Under the pieces are notes generated by a model, which saw only the letters and a program-made list of their open reading frames with translations, had not been told where the DNA came from and searched no databases. A stretch of DNA of 64,000 bases. Source: an uncultured Idiomarina sp. GTDB taxonomy: Bacteria; Pseudomonadota; Gammaproteobacteria; Enterobacterales; Alteromonadaceae. The position numbers and the translations under genes are program-made. Where the stretch lies: assembly GCA_946885915.1 (NCBI GenBank), contig CAMPHF010000003.1, positions 225,862 through 289,861 of the forward strand, given 5' to 3'. Shown piece after piece: positions 1 through 8,278 of this stretch. Every line of letters starts with the position of its first letter. Position 1 is the first letter of the stretch.

Positions 1-108
1 TTCGAGAAGCGCGAGGCCGTCGTCACTTTTGACGACACCAAGGCCAGCGTACAGAAGCTGACCAAGGCCACCGCAGACGCCGGCTATCCGTCCAGCGTCA
101 AGCAGTGA
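1..108 (+). CDS. merP: MerP, periplasmic mercuric-ion binding protein (C-terminal part)
   Basis: The reading frame open from base 1 gives the last 35 residues of MerP, ending in GYPSSVKQ before a TGA at 106-108. MerP is a small periplasmic heavy-metal-associated (HMA) protein that binds Hg(II) through a GMTCxxC loop and passes it to the membrane transporter MerT. The metal-binding loop and signal peptide lie left of the window. The identification rests on the match to the Tn21/Tn501 MerP C-terminus as I recall it and on merC and merA following directly. Confidence 0.85.
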   Translation, partial: FEKREAVVTFDDTKASVQKLTKATADAGYPSSVKQ

Positions 109-143
109 GCCAGCAAGCCAACGACAACAGCGAGAGCCGCTTC

Positions 144-566
144 ATGGGACTGATGACACGCATTGCCGATAAAACCGGCGCGCTCGGCAGCGTCGTTTCC
201 GCGATGGGCTGCGCCGCCTGCTTTCCAGCCCTCGCCAGCTTCGGCGCGGCCATCGGGCTGGGCTTCTTGAGCCAGTAAGAGGGACTGTTCATCAGCCGCC
301 TGCTGCCGCTGTTTGCCGCGCTGGCCTTCCTGGCGAACGCGCTGGGTTGGTTCAGTCATCGGCAATGGCTGCGCAGTCTGCTCGGCATGATCGGCCCGGC
401 CATCGTGTTTGCGGCCACGGTCTGGCTGCTCGGCAACTGGTGGACGGCGAACCTGATGTACGTCGGCCTGGCCTTGATGATTGGGGTGTCGATCTGGGAC
501 TTCGTGTCGCCGGCGCATCGCCGTTGCGGACCGGACGGCTGCGAACTCCCCGCCAAGCGCTTGTGA
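144..566 (+). pseudogene. merC: merC, mercury transporter interrupted by an in-frame stop
   Basis: Frame 144-566 encodes 140 codons matching the familiar Tn21-type MerC, an inner-membrane Hg(II) uptake protein with four membrane segments. It has the cysteine pair CAAC near residue 23 and the C-terminal CGPDGC motif. Codon 45 is TAA at 276-278, where MerC normally has tyrosine, so a single third-position change explains the stop. After it the frame stays open and conserved to the natural TGA at 564-566. The predicted product is a 44-residue stub. An in-frame GTG at 105, overlapping the merP stop, is an alternative start. Uptake would then depend on MerT, whose gene should lie to the left. Confidence 0.88.
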
Positions 567-2312
<1,746 letters not shown>

Positions 2313-2329
2313 GTACAAGGAGGTGTGCG

Positions 2330-2518
2330 ATGAGCGCCTACACGGTATCGCAACTGGCCCATAACGCTGGGGTGAGCGTACATATCGTGCGCGACTACCT
2401 GGTGCGCGGCTTGTTACGGCCGGTGGCCTGCACCACGGGCGGCTACGGCGTGTTCGACGATGCGGCCTTGCAACGGCTTAGCGTGCTTTATTTTCCGTTT
2501 TCTGAGACGACCCCCTGA
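2330..2518 (+). pseudogene. merD: merD, truncated mer operon co-regulator
   Basis: MerD is a MerR-like helix-turn-helix protein that down-regulates the mer operon. The first 50 or so codons match it ([20 protein letters not shown], then a short stretch ending DDAALQRL). The reading frame then runs into the Tn21-type inverted repeat, which supplies the last 12 codons before a TGA at 2516-2518. The usual protein is about 120 residues, so the second half and dimerisation region are missing. I chose ATG 2330 because AGGAGG at 2319-2324 is correctly placed; an ATG at 2309 in the same frame lacks such a site. merE and later genes are absent. Confidence 0.88.
2477..2514 (-). repeat. 38-bp Tn21-subgroup terminal inverted repeat
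   Basis: Read on the minus strand, the sequence starts GGGGTCGTCTCAG and continues through AAAACGGAAAATAAAG to CACGCTAAG, which is the Tn21/Tn501-type terminal repeat. Its outer GGGG end is at 2514. The inner end is fused directly to merD codons. A Tn3-family insertion duplicates 5 bp, so CTGAT (2515-2519) is the expected right copy of the target duplication. Confidence 0.88.
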
Positions 2519-3234
2519 TGAAGCTGAAAGACCGGCAGAAGGTCGAGATCGTCAGCATGGACATGTGGAACCCCTACCGGGCAGCGGTCAAGGCTGTGCT
2601 GCCCCAGGCCCGTATCGTGGTCGATAAGTTCCATGTGGTGCGCATGGCCAACGATGCCCTAGAGAGAGTGCGCAAGGGCCTCAGAAAGGAGCTGAAACCG
2701 TCCCAGAGCCGGACTCTCAAGGGAGACCGGAAAATCCTGCTGAAACGCGCTCACGAAGTCTCAGACCGGGAGCGCCTCATCATGGAGACCTGGACAGGCG
2801 CGTTCCCGCAACTGCTGGCCGCCTACGAGCACAAGGAGCGCTTCTACGGCATCTGGGACGCCACCACACGGCTCCAGGCAGAAGCCGCCCTGGACGAGTG
2901 GATAGCCACCATCCCGAAGGGCCAAAAGGAAGTCTGGAGCGATCTGGTCAGGGCAGTGGGAAACTGGCGCGAAGAGACCATGACCTACTTCGAGACGGAC
3001 ATGCCCGTCACCAACGCTTACACGGAGTCCATCAATCGACTGGCCAAGGACAAGAACCGTGAAGGGCGCGGTTACTCCTTCGAGGTGATGCGGGCACGAA
3101 TGCTCTACACCACGAAGCACAAGAAGAAGGCACCGACTGCGAAGGTCTCTCCTTTCTACAAGAAAACCATCGGTTACGGACTGCCGGACTTCGCAGAGGA
3201 ACTCAACTACGGAGTCGATCTATCAACCATCTGA
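2518..3234 (+). pseudogene. ISL3-family transposase, C-terminal fragment
   Basis: The frame encodes 238 residues matching the second half of ISL3-family (DDE_Tnp_ISL3) transposases, which normally exceed 400 residues. Visible landmarks are VSMDMWNPYR, VVDKFHVVRMAN and the acidic TESINRLAKDKNREGRGYSF block. The N-terminal zinc-finger/HTH region and first catalytic acidic residue are missing. The frame stays open upstream of the ATG only to 2506, inside the Tn21 repeat, so the break coincides with the transposon end and not with a natural start. The ATG at 2518 is an internal methionine and the fragment should be inactive. Confidence 0.85.
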
Positions 3235-3262
3235 GGGTGGTATCAGATTGATGGGGTGAAGG

Positions 3263-3293
3263 TGCCCCATCAACCATTAAATCCGTATACCCC
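3263..3293 (-). repeat. Probable right terminal inverted repeat of the ISL3-family element
   Basis: Read inward on the minus strand from 3293, the sequence is GGGGTATACGGATTTAATGG followed by TTGATGGGGCA. It lies about 30 bp past the transposase stop, and its form agrees with ISL3-family ends as I recall them. The outer edge could be 3292 or 3293. ISL3-family elements duplicate 8 bp, so AAAAAATA (3294-3301) is the expected target copy. Confidence 0.65.
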
Positions 3294-3322
3294 AAAAAAT
3301 AAGGGGCACTACTGCGCCCCTT
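3293..3322 (-). terminator. Rho-independent terminator of the recombinase gene
   Basis: AAGGGGC (3301-3307) pairs with GCCCCTT (3316-3322) around an 8-nt loop. On the minus strand the stem is followed by a T-rich run (3294-3300). The hairpin overlaps the recombinase stop codon (3321-3323). Confidence 0.75.
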
Positions 3323-3881
3323 AGATTTCAAGCTCCATAAAGTCACGATCGATGTCATCTTGGGTGATACCAATGTAACGTAAGGTCACGGCCTCAGAGC
3401 TGTGGCGAAGCATCTTCATCACGCGGCCCAAGTCTTTGGTGTTTTGGTACAGGTGGTAGCCTCGCGTTTTGCGCATCGAGTGCGTTCCCAGCGCCAGCCC
3501 AACCTCGTCACCTATAATAGCAATGGCTTTGCTCACGTAGCGCCGACTGAGTGGCTTAGGGCCCTTATTGAGCGACCAGCGGTTGCGGTAGGACTGGAAC
3601 AGGTAAACGTGGTCCGGGCTCTCTGCTTTAATGCGCTCAATAATGGCTCGCGCTTTGTCGTTGAGTTTAATAACCGCTGTTTTACCCGTTTTGCTCTCCA
3701 CAACGCGTAAGGTGTCCCCCTCGATGTCGGCAAAGCGAATGTTGAGCAAGTCAGATATGCGCAGCGCCAGGTTCAGGCCCAAATCCCAAACATCGGCCAT
3801 TTGCTTGCCAAAGGTGCGCTCAAGTAAGTGGCTTACAAGCTTCACGGTATCGAGGTTTTTGACTGCATAGACTTCTGCCAT
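3321..3881 (-). CDS. Small tyrosine recombinase (catalytic domain only)
   Basis: The 186-residue product is little more than a phage-integrase-family catalytic domain. It shows arginine in NLALRISDLL, the HxxR box in THSMRKTRGY, histidine in MLRHSS and the nucleophilic tyrosine in TLRYIG. There is no N-terminal core-binding (SAM-like) domain, so it resembles compact FimB/FimE-type recombinases more than full integrases. The start at 3881 is chosen because AAGGAA sits just upstream; the open frame extends to 3944 without such a site. It is the last gene of a minus-strand run after radC and the RadC-like gene. It could invert or excise a short segment; its target is unknown. Confidence 0.8.
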   Translation of the reverse strand: MAEVYAVKNLDTVKLVSHLLERTFGKQMADVWDLGLNLALRISDLLNIRFADIEGDTLRVVESKTGKTAVIKLNDKARAIIERIKAESPDHVYLFQSYRNRWSLNKGPKPLSRRYVSKAIAIIGDEVGLALGTHSMRKTRGYHLYQNTKDLGRVMKMLRHSSEAVTLRYIGITQDDIDRDFMELEI

Positions 3882-3911
3882 GGTTGTGTTCCTTTTTTCT
3901 CGTATAACGTC

Positions 3912-3999
3912 AAAACGGGAACTTCGAAGCCTATTTGACTCCAAAGCTCCCGTTTTTATTGGCTTGCAGTGTTCCCATATTGCTTATTTGGGAACTTCG
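3912..3999. repeat. Cluster of short inverted and direct repeats
   Basis: AAAACGGGA near 3912 pairs with TCCCGTTTT near 3950. GTTCCCA (3971-3977) pairs with TGGGAAC (3989-3995), and GGGAACTTCG occurs at 3917-3926 and 3990-3999. The elements lie between the small recombinase and the RadC-like gene and overlap the latter's stop. They may be terminators, recombination sites, or both. Confidence 0.45.
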
Positions 4000-4448
4000 C
4001 TGCTCGGTGGTGGATTCTTCCCCATAAATGCGCGCTGAAACACGCGAACTCCCGCATCCGTCAGTGCATCGGCAATCTGTTGGATGAAATGCTCGCGGTT
4101 TAGGCTAATGTCTGGGTTGAAGATGTACTTATTGAAGGTAATGACGGCGGCATATGCGTCAGCCTCACGCGCCACCCGCATGATTTCCTCGCGGTCGACG
4201 TCGTAGCGATTAATGATAATGCTGCGCTCGAACTTGTACGAAGAAATCACCTCGCCCTTGTTATCGAGAAACAGCAATCCAAACACGCCGTACTCGATAT
4301 CGTTGTCGAGCGGCTCTCGCGCGCCAGGCTGTTGCTGGTGATGCGTCTGAGCTGGCTGTTTACGCAGTTGTGGCAGAATCGCCAGCGCTGTGAGTACCGC
4401 GTTCACGCCAAATACAATCCATTTGCCTTTTGATGTTGGTGTTTTCAT
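3984..4448 (-). CDS. Membrane-anchored RadC-like protein lacking the metal motif
   Basis: The 154-residue product begins with a lysine-rich stretch and one hydrophobic segment (about 8-25, WIVFGVNAVLTALAILP). A Q/H-rich linker and a soluble domain follow. The domain aligns by eye with the neighbouring RadC: VFGLLFLDNKGEVI matches VFSIMLLDSQHRLI, VDREEIMRVA matches YTREIIKAVV, and YAAVITFN matches SAAVICSHN. After that the HNHPSG zinc motif is replaced by NKYIFNP, so a JAB-type metal site is not expected. Start 4448 follows a strong AAGGAGG; the frame opens earlier, at 4508. It lies 10 bp after radC. The fold assignment is an inference; otherwise this is a hypothetical membrane protein. Confidence 0.65.
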   Translation of the reverse strand: MKTPTSKGKWIVFGVNAVLTALAILPQLRKQPAQTHHQQQPGAREPLDNDIEYGVFGLLFLDNKGEVISSYKFERSIIINRYDVDREEIMRVAREADAYAAVITFNKYIFNPDISLNREHFIQQIADALTDAGVRVFQRAFMGKNPPPSSEVPK

Positions 4449-4458
4449 GGTGGCCTCC

Positions 4459-4950
4459 TTATAACAATCCGCGTTCAGCGAAGGACACCGTGGTTTCACC
4501 CACGACAATATGGTCGAGCAATGTCACGTCAATCAGGTCTAGCGCTCGCTTTAAACGCTCGGTTACACGGATATCCGCTTGCGAGGGCTCAGGTACGCCA
4601 GAGGGGTGATTGTGCGAGCAGATAACGGCTGCGGAGTTGGTTTGTACCACCGCTTTGATAATTTCACGGGTGTACACCGGTGCGGCGTTAATCGTTCCTG
4701 CGAACATTTCGCGATACTCAATCAGGCGGTGCTGTGAGTCGAGTAACATAATGCTGAATACCTCACGGTCCTTGTGGGCAAGTTTGTATTGCAGGAAATC
4801 CTTCACGGCTTTGGGCTCACAATAAGCATCGCCGCGCTGGAAGCGCTCTTCAATAAGCTGGCTGGCGCGCTCGAACAACTCTGGCTCGGTTAAGCGCCGT
4901 GTAGTGACGTAGTTTTTCTTAGGTTTGGGACAAGTCTTATCTGTGTGCAT
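4459..4950 (-). CDS. radC: RadC-family JAB-domain protein
   Basis: The 163-residue product carries the RadC JAB/MPN domain: EVFSIMLLD, the catalytic-type glutamate in FAGTIN, the metal motif SHNHPSG, and the downstream acidic position in PSQADI. It lacks the N-terminal helix-hairpin-helix of housekeeping RadC, as is usual for RadC copies on plasmids and integrated elements. The role of RadC is unsettled; the domain suggests a metal-dependent hydrolase. ATG 4950 is chosen because AAGGA lies at the right spacing; a TTG at 4965 is the only earlier option. It heads a run with the RadC-like and recombinase genes, and a 40-bp repeat shared with the LytTR gene lies 24 bp upstream. Confidence 0.9.
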   Translation of the reverse strand: MHTDKTCPKPKKNYVTTRRLTEPELFERASQLIEERFQRGDAYCEPKAVKDFLQYKLAHKDREVFSIMLLDSQHRLIEYREMFAGTINAAPVYTREIIKAVVQTNSAAVICSHNHPSGVPEPSQADIRVTERLKRALDLIDVTLLDHIVVGETTVSFAERGLL

Positions 4951-4973
4951 GATTGAATCCTTCAATAATAGAA

Positions 4974-5013
4974 ATGCACACCTGTGATATAGGTTTGAAA
5001 TTTGGTTGAATCG
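4974..5013 (-). promoter_or_regulatory. Copy A of a 40-bp repeat upstream of radC
   Basis: This segment matches 6358-6397 at 33 of 40 positions in the same orientation. The best-kept core is GTGATATAGGT. It ends 24 bp before the radC start, where a promoter or regulator site would lie. On the gene strand it contains CCTATATCAC, which has a -10-like TATAT. Confidence 0.6.
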
Positions 5014-5030
5014 CCACCTGCTTAGCCAAA

Positions 5031-5054
5031 TAAAAAAAGAGGAGCCGAAGCTCC
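5031..5054 (-). terminator. Terminator after the 113-residue hypothetical gene
   Basis: GGAGC (5041-5045) and GCTCC (5050-5054) flank a tetraloop that reads TTCG on the minus strand. A T run follows (complement of 5031-5037). It separates the upstream genes from the radC promoter region. Confidence 0.8.
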
Positions 5055-5073
5055 CCTTGTTGGCTCAATGAGT

Positions 5074-5415
5074 TCACTTTTTGTACGTAACAGTAAGTGT
5101 ACCGGTTATCCGATTCTTAGCGATTTCATAGTCTGGGTCGTACGTCAGTAGATTGTGTGCGCCCATAAACGCTGCCGACGCAACACCAAACAATGCAGTC
5201 GGCCCGAAGAATGAACCGGCCATCAGTGTTTTTCTGGCTTTGGCAAACACGCGGGATTTCATACCTAAGTTGTCGATATGCTTCTCCAGCGTCTTAATGG
5301 CTTCAGGAAAGAACCGGTGTGGTATTTCGGAAATAATGAAGCTTTCATGGTCCTTAAGCAACTTCAGCAGCTTTTCATCTGCCAACTCGTCAAGCTTGTA
5401 AACGCGAATATCCAT
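5074..5415 (-). CDS. Hypothetical protein with a glycine/alanine-rich hydrophobic segment
   Basis: I do not recognise this 113-residue protein. Its first 65 residues are charged and probably helical (DELADEKLLKLLKDHESF). They are followed by a hydrophobic Gly/Ala/Phe-rich stretch at about 66-92 (MAGSFFGPTALFGVASAAFM), then a short polar tail ending TLTVTYKK. The hydrophobic part could insert in a membrane. ACAAGG just before the ATG may serve as ribosome-binding site. It lies 29 bp after the lipoprotein gene on the same strand and before a clear terminator, so the two are probably cotranscribed. No function is proposed. Confidence 0.6.
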   Translation of the reverse strand: MDIRVYKLDELADEKLLKLLKDHESFIISEIPHRFFPEAIKTLEKHIDNLGMKSRVFAKARKTLMAGSFFGPTALFGVASAAFMGAHNLLTYDPDYEIAKNRITGTLTVTYKK

Positions 5416-5444
5416 AACCTTGTCTCGCTATGTTGATAACCTAA

Positions 5445-5795
5445 TTAGTACTCGTAAACCCAAGCGCCTTCGCTCGAAACAATCTCAATTTCAGACGCAG
5501 TGCAGCCTATTTTTGACTGCACGCCAGCGCGTTCGCCAAAGCGCAGCGTGACCGGCAAAACATCTTGATTGGTCAGAACGTTTTGATAGCGCGTTTCACA
5601 GTTACCACGGTTAAAAATGACATCTTCAATCACTACCTCATCGGCCCGCGCGGTAATCACCACTTCAGCATAGGGTTGGCCGTTGAATGAGTTCTGCTTG
5701 TCATACAGCTCAATATCGAAGTTTGGTTCGGCATCGCTACAAGCAACCGAGGCTGCGGCTAATGTGGTAATAGCAAGTAACTTGAGTGCTTTCAT
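5445..5795 (-). CDS. Small predicted lipoprotein
   Basis: The 116-residue product starts with a lipoprotein signal (KALKLLAITTLAAASVAC, lipobox ASVAC, modified Cys at about residue 18). A small beta-rich, acidic domain follows with three further cysteines (NRGNCETRY, KIGCTASE). ATG 5795 is preceded by AAGGAG at ideal spacing; the frame is open further to 5852 but without a site. The product should be exported and attached to a membrane. I recognise no family. It lies between the LytTR regulator gene (122 bp upstream) and the hydrophobic hypothetical gene, all on the minus strand. Confidence 0.7.
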   Translation of the reverse strand: MKALKLLAITTLAAASVACSDAEPNFDIELYDKQNSFNGQPYAEVVITARADEVVIEDVIFNRGNCETRYQNVLTNQDVLPVTLRFGERAGVQSKIGCTASEIEIVSSEGAWVYEY

Positions 5796-5917
5796 GGGGT
5801 CTCCTTGAAAAAATAAGCATTCCTTTGATTGGGGTAATGGCGAGGTTTTCACACTTTGTAAAAGCTGGAGTTAAATTGTGGCGAGCGTGACGATTTCAGG
5901 GGCGAAGTTTCAATGCT

Positions 5918-6289
5918 CTAGCTTGTACCTCCATCCTCCAACAAATCGTCCGCCGTTCCGAGTGCGTCCATAAAAGCCCCTTTGAACTGCGCGCCAATCG
6001 GCAACTGGCGACCATCCGACATGATGCACTCGCTGTAACGGCCAAGCTCACTCTGAACAACCTTTAAATGCTGAAGATTAATTACATGGCTGCGATGAAT
6101 TTGAACAAAGTAACTTGGCAAGCGCTTAACAATTGAGTGCATCGTTGCCCGATGCAAAGCTCTTCCCTCATCAAAGTAAAGCTCCACGTAATTTCCTGCC
6201 GCACGCAGCGAAACGATATCTTTAACCTTAACTAGGACAATTTTTCCTGGTTCAGCTTTTACAGCTAGCATTCCGAAGTCGTTAACCAT
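5918..6289 (-). CDS. Stand-alone LytTR DNA-binding regulator
   Basis: The 123-residue product is essentially one LytTR domain, the beta-type DNA-binding domain of AgrA/LytR/AlgR response regulators. Diagnostic stretches are IVSLRAAGNYVELYF, the R-TM-I segment, YFVQIHRSHVINL and SDGRQLPIG. It has no receiver domain, so activity is not set by phosphorylation; such single-domain LytTR proteins often occur on mobile elements. GGAG lies 11 bp before ATG 6289; an internal ATG seven codons later is possible. A 40-bp element shared with radC lies 69 bp upstream, which makes autoregulation and control of radC an attractive hypothesis. Confidence 0.85.
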   Translation of the reverse strand: MVNDFGMLAVKAEPGKIVLVKVKDIVSLRAAGNYVELYFDEGRALHRATMHSIVKRLPSYFVQIHRSHVINLQHLKVVQSELGRYSECIMSDGRQLPIGAQFKGAFMDALGTADDLLEDGGTS

Positions 6290-6600
6290 CTTTAATGACT
6301 CCGAGTGGCCAACGAGCGAATGTTGATCTGTGCATAGCGCCTCCCGTCCGTTTGGTTATGCACAGGCGTGATATAGGTCTGAATATTGGTGGAATCGGTA
6401 ATTCATTCATTACAGCGTTTGCACATCTGATGTCCATATCACTACTCATCATGCGAACTTAGTTTGGGCTGGTGCTGAACTCGGATTGTGTCAAATGAAT
6501 GACTTTCTGGCGCAAAATGCCGCAAACGAGTCAATTTCAATGCCCAAGCGCGCGTTTAAAGTGGTGAATGAGTAATTTTCAGACAATAAGGAGCCATTTC
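6290..6600. other. 311-bp intergenic region between divergent genes
   Basis: This region separates the LytTR gene (minus) from the Doc-like gene (plus). It holds repeat copy B at 6358-6397 and must contain promoters for both directions. I see no open frame with a ribosome-binding site, no RNA gene and no clear terminator in the rest. Confidence 0.6.
6358..6397 (-). promoter_or_regulatory. Copy B of the 40-bp repeat, upstream of the LytTR gene
   Basis: This copy matches 4974-5013 at 33 of 40 positions. Differences cluster at positions 8-10 and 22-34; the flanks ATGCACA and GAATCG and the core GTGATATAGGT are kept. It lies 69 bp before the LytTR start. Confidence 0.6.
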
Positions 6601-7239
6601 ATGGCAATAGAACGCTTAGAAGCCCACCACATTGAACTTATTCACCGTATATTTCACGATTCCCAATATGGTGAAGGCGCTAGCCCTACGAATAAGGCGG
6701 CCCTAGACCAAGTATTAAATGTAGTCATGCTCCCCGATAACCAACGGGTTCACTCATGCACGCGCCTAGCCGCTCTTTATGCCGTTGAACTGTTCAGAGC
6801 TAGGCCTTGGGGCCAACAAACTGCCGATACGGCTATGGTGACAGCACTAGTGCTCATGCGGTTGTGCGGTGCCGATATTGAGGCTGGCGAGAACCACGAC
6901 CTTTACGATCATTTACGACTTCAACCGGCTATTTGGGATTACGAGCGAACGCTACAAAGCTACGTAACCCGCACAGCCTGGAGTGACACAGTTTGTCGTG
7001 ATGCATTCGATACGGAGCAAAATATTGGTGGCTTAAATTCACCATTAATGCTGACGCGTATTCGCCAAGAAGTAATAGACATAGCGAGAAATTACTTGAT
7101 CAACCCGTTACACGGTTACGAGCGACCACCTTTAACATCGCCAACTACTGATGAAATGATGGAACAGGACCGTCGGGAGCTGATTGGTCGATGTGAAGCT
7201 TGGGAATACGCACGAGAGCATCGCAGGCTGAGTCGATAG
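6601..7239 (+). CDS. Doc/Fic-like protein with a degenerate active site (tentative)
   Basis: ATG 6601 is preceded by AAGGAG and gives 212 residues; an earlier ATG at 6568 has no such site. The N-terminal part (IELIHRIFHDSQYGEG, then KAALDQVLN) and the helix TRLAALYAVELF resemble Doc-family toxins. At the place of the Fic motif HPFxDGNKRTA the protein has RPWGQQTADTA (68-78), followed by a Doc-like helix (VTALVLMRLCGADIE). The catalytic His, Asn and Lys/Arg are gone, so AMPylation or phosphorylation of EF-Tu is unlikely. The C-terminal 110 residues match nothing I know. The fold is an inference from the pattern; a plain hypothetical protein is the fallback. Confidence 0.5.
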   Translation: MAIERLEAHHIELIHRIFHDSQYGEGASPTNKAALDQVLNVVMLPDNQRVHSCTRLAALYAVELFRARPWGQQTADTAMVTALVLMRLCGADIEAGENHDLYDHLRLQPAIWDYERTLQSYVTRTAWSDTVCRDAFDTEQNIGGLNSPLMLTRIRQEVIDIARNYLINPLHGYERPPLTSPTTDEMMEQDRRELIGRCEAWEYAREHRRLSR

Positions 7240-7297
7240 GCAAAACGCATAATTAATTACATGGCGTGCAAATCCTCTGAACAGAGGAGATCAGAAC

Positions 7298-7483
7298 ATG
7301 TCATACCAACTCATAAAGCTTCAGGACGTCTCAAAACTTACCACCCTCAGCCGCTCAAGCATTTACCGATTGATTAAAGATGGAATGTTCCCTGCCCCAG
7401 TTAATTTGGGCTATCGCTCGGTCGCTTGGGTTGAGCATGAGGTGATTGAATGGGTGGAGTCGCGCTTGGCGGAGCGCAATTGA
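7298..7483 (+). CDS. AlpA-family DNA-binding regulator / excisionase-like
   Basis: The 61-residue protein matches the AlpA family of small winged-helix proteins (LSRSSIYRLIKDGMFPAPVNL, then AWVEHEVIEW). These proteins activate or act as excision factors for P4-like integrases on phages and genomic islands. AGAGGAG precedes the ATG. A P4-type integrase is present at the other end of the island (19124-20320), so a role in its excision or expression fits. It lies 58 bp after the Doc-like gene on the same strand. Confidence 0.88.
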   Translation: MSYQLIKLQDVSKLTTLSRSSIYRLIKDGMFPAPVNLGYRSVAWVEHEVIEWVESRLAERN

Positions 7484-7564
7484 GGTTATGCCTTGAGTAT
7501 AAAAGTCGCGCACTTTTCGATAAATGCTAAAGTGAGCAAATGAAGCTTAACTGAGGAGACAAGC

Positions 7565-8176
7565 ATGCTAGATATTTTTACTAAGCCAGAGTTTCTAGCC
7601 GGTATGATAGGCGTGGTGCTAGGTGCTTTAATACCCATTACATACGAAGCTATAAAAACATACTTAGCTTTTCGAAAACGGAAAACCTATACCGGGATTC
7701 AGCTGATAACTGCCCTGCCAAAATTTGTAGATGATTGTGCAAATGTAGCGATTGACGATGGAAAGGAAAATGGCCAGTTAGTAAACGAGCGGCATTGCGG
7801 GCAAGCACCAGAACCTGATTTGAATCTTGATTTTAATCATTTGGATTGGACTGTGTTGTCGAAAAAAATGATGCACGACATATTGATGCTGCCGTCAGAT
7901 CTTACGAAATGCAAACTTTATATACAGGAGTGCGCCTATCGGGAAGGCCACGACTACTCGGACACCTTTGTCGAGAGACGTTTAAAGTTTTCCCAGCTGG
8001 GCCTGCATGCTAATAAAATTTTAGTAGGCCTGTACCGTGAGTTGGGGCTAGTCAAAAAAGCAGCTGTAATTGACTTTGATTCGGAAGAAACCTTACGCCG
8101 GAGTAAGGAGAATATGGACGAGGTCATACAACATCTAAGAAATAACAAAACCGTCATCCCACCTATATTGAAATAA
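7565..8176 (+). CDS. Hypothetical protein with one N-terminal membrane segment
   Basis: The 203-residue protein starts with a short hydrophilic stretch and one membrane helix (about residues 10-30, AGMIGVVLGALIPITYEAI). The rest is a soluble, charged, largely helical domain with no motif I recognise. TGAGGAG precedes the ATG. N-in topology with a cytoplasmic domain is likely from the positive KTYLAFRKRK just after the helix. It lies between the AlpA-type regulator and the restriction-modification cassette; whether it belongs to either is unclear. Confidence 0.65.
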   Translation: MLDIFTKPEFLAGMIGVVLGALIPITYEAIKTYLAFRKRKTYTGIQLITALPKFVDDCANVAIDDGKENGQLVNERHCGQAPEPDLNLDFNHLDWTVLSKKMMHDILMLPSDLTKCKLYIQECAYREGHDYSDTFVERRLKFSQLGLHANKILVGLYRELGLVKKAAVIDFDSEETLRRSKENMDEVIQHLRNNKTVIPPILK

Positions 8177-8181
8177 GACTG

Positions 8182-8200
8182 TTACAAACAAGCAATGTAA
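8182..8200. promoter_or_regulatory. Candidate operator upstream of the XRE regulator
   Basis: TTACA (8182-8186) and TGTAA (8196-8200) form an inverted repeat with a 9-bp gap, about 80 bp before the XRE gene. It could be an autoregulatory site for that protein. The half-sites are short, so chance occurrence is possible. Confidence 0.3.
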
Positions 8201-8278
8201 GTTCAATTAACAAAATGCTAGGCACAATCAAAAACCGTGTTAGTCTTTGTCTTACAGTCAGGTAGGAAGAACACTAAT

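Larger units (their letters stand above)
2515..3293 (+). mobile_element. ISL3-family insertion sequence, 3' part
   Basis: This segment holds the C-terminal half of an ISL3-type transposase and, at its right edge, a probable terminal repeat. It starts exactly where the mer transposon's inverted repeat ends. The simplest reading is that the mer transposon inserted into an ISL3-family element, whose 5' half should lie beyond the far end of the transposon, left of this window. Confidence 0.8.

Noticed and set aside
3294..8278. Second copy of the ssrA 3' end as a left attachment site
   Set aside because: I looked for GGTGGAGCTGGCGGG and nearby pieces and found no convincing match; a computed search is needed for weak copies.
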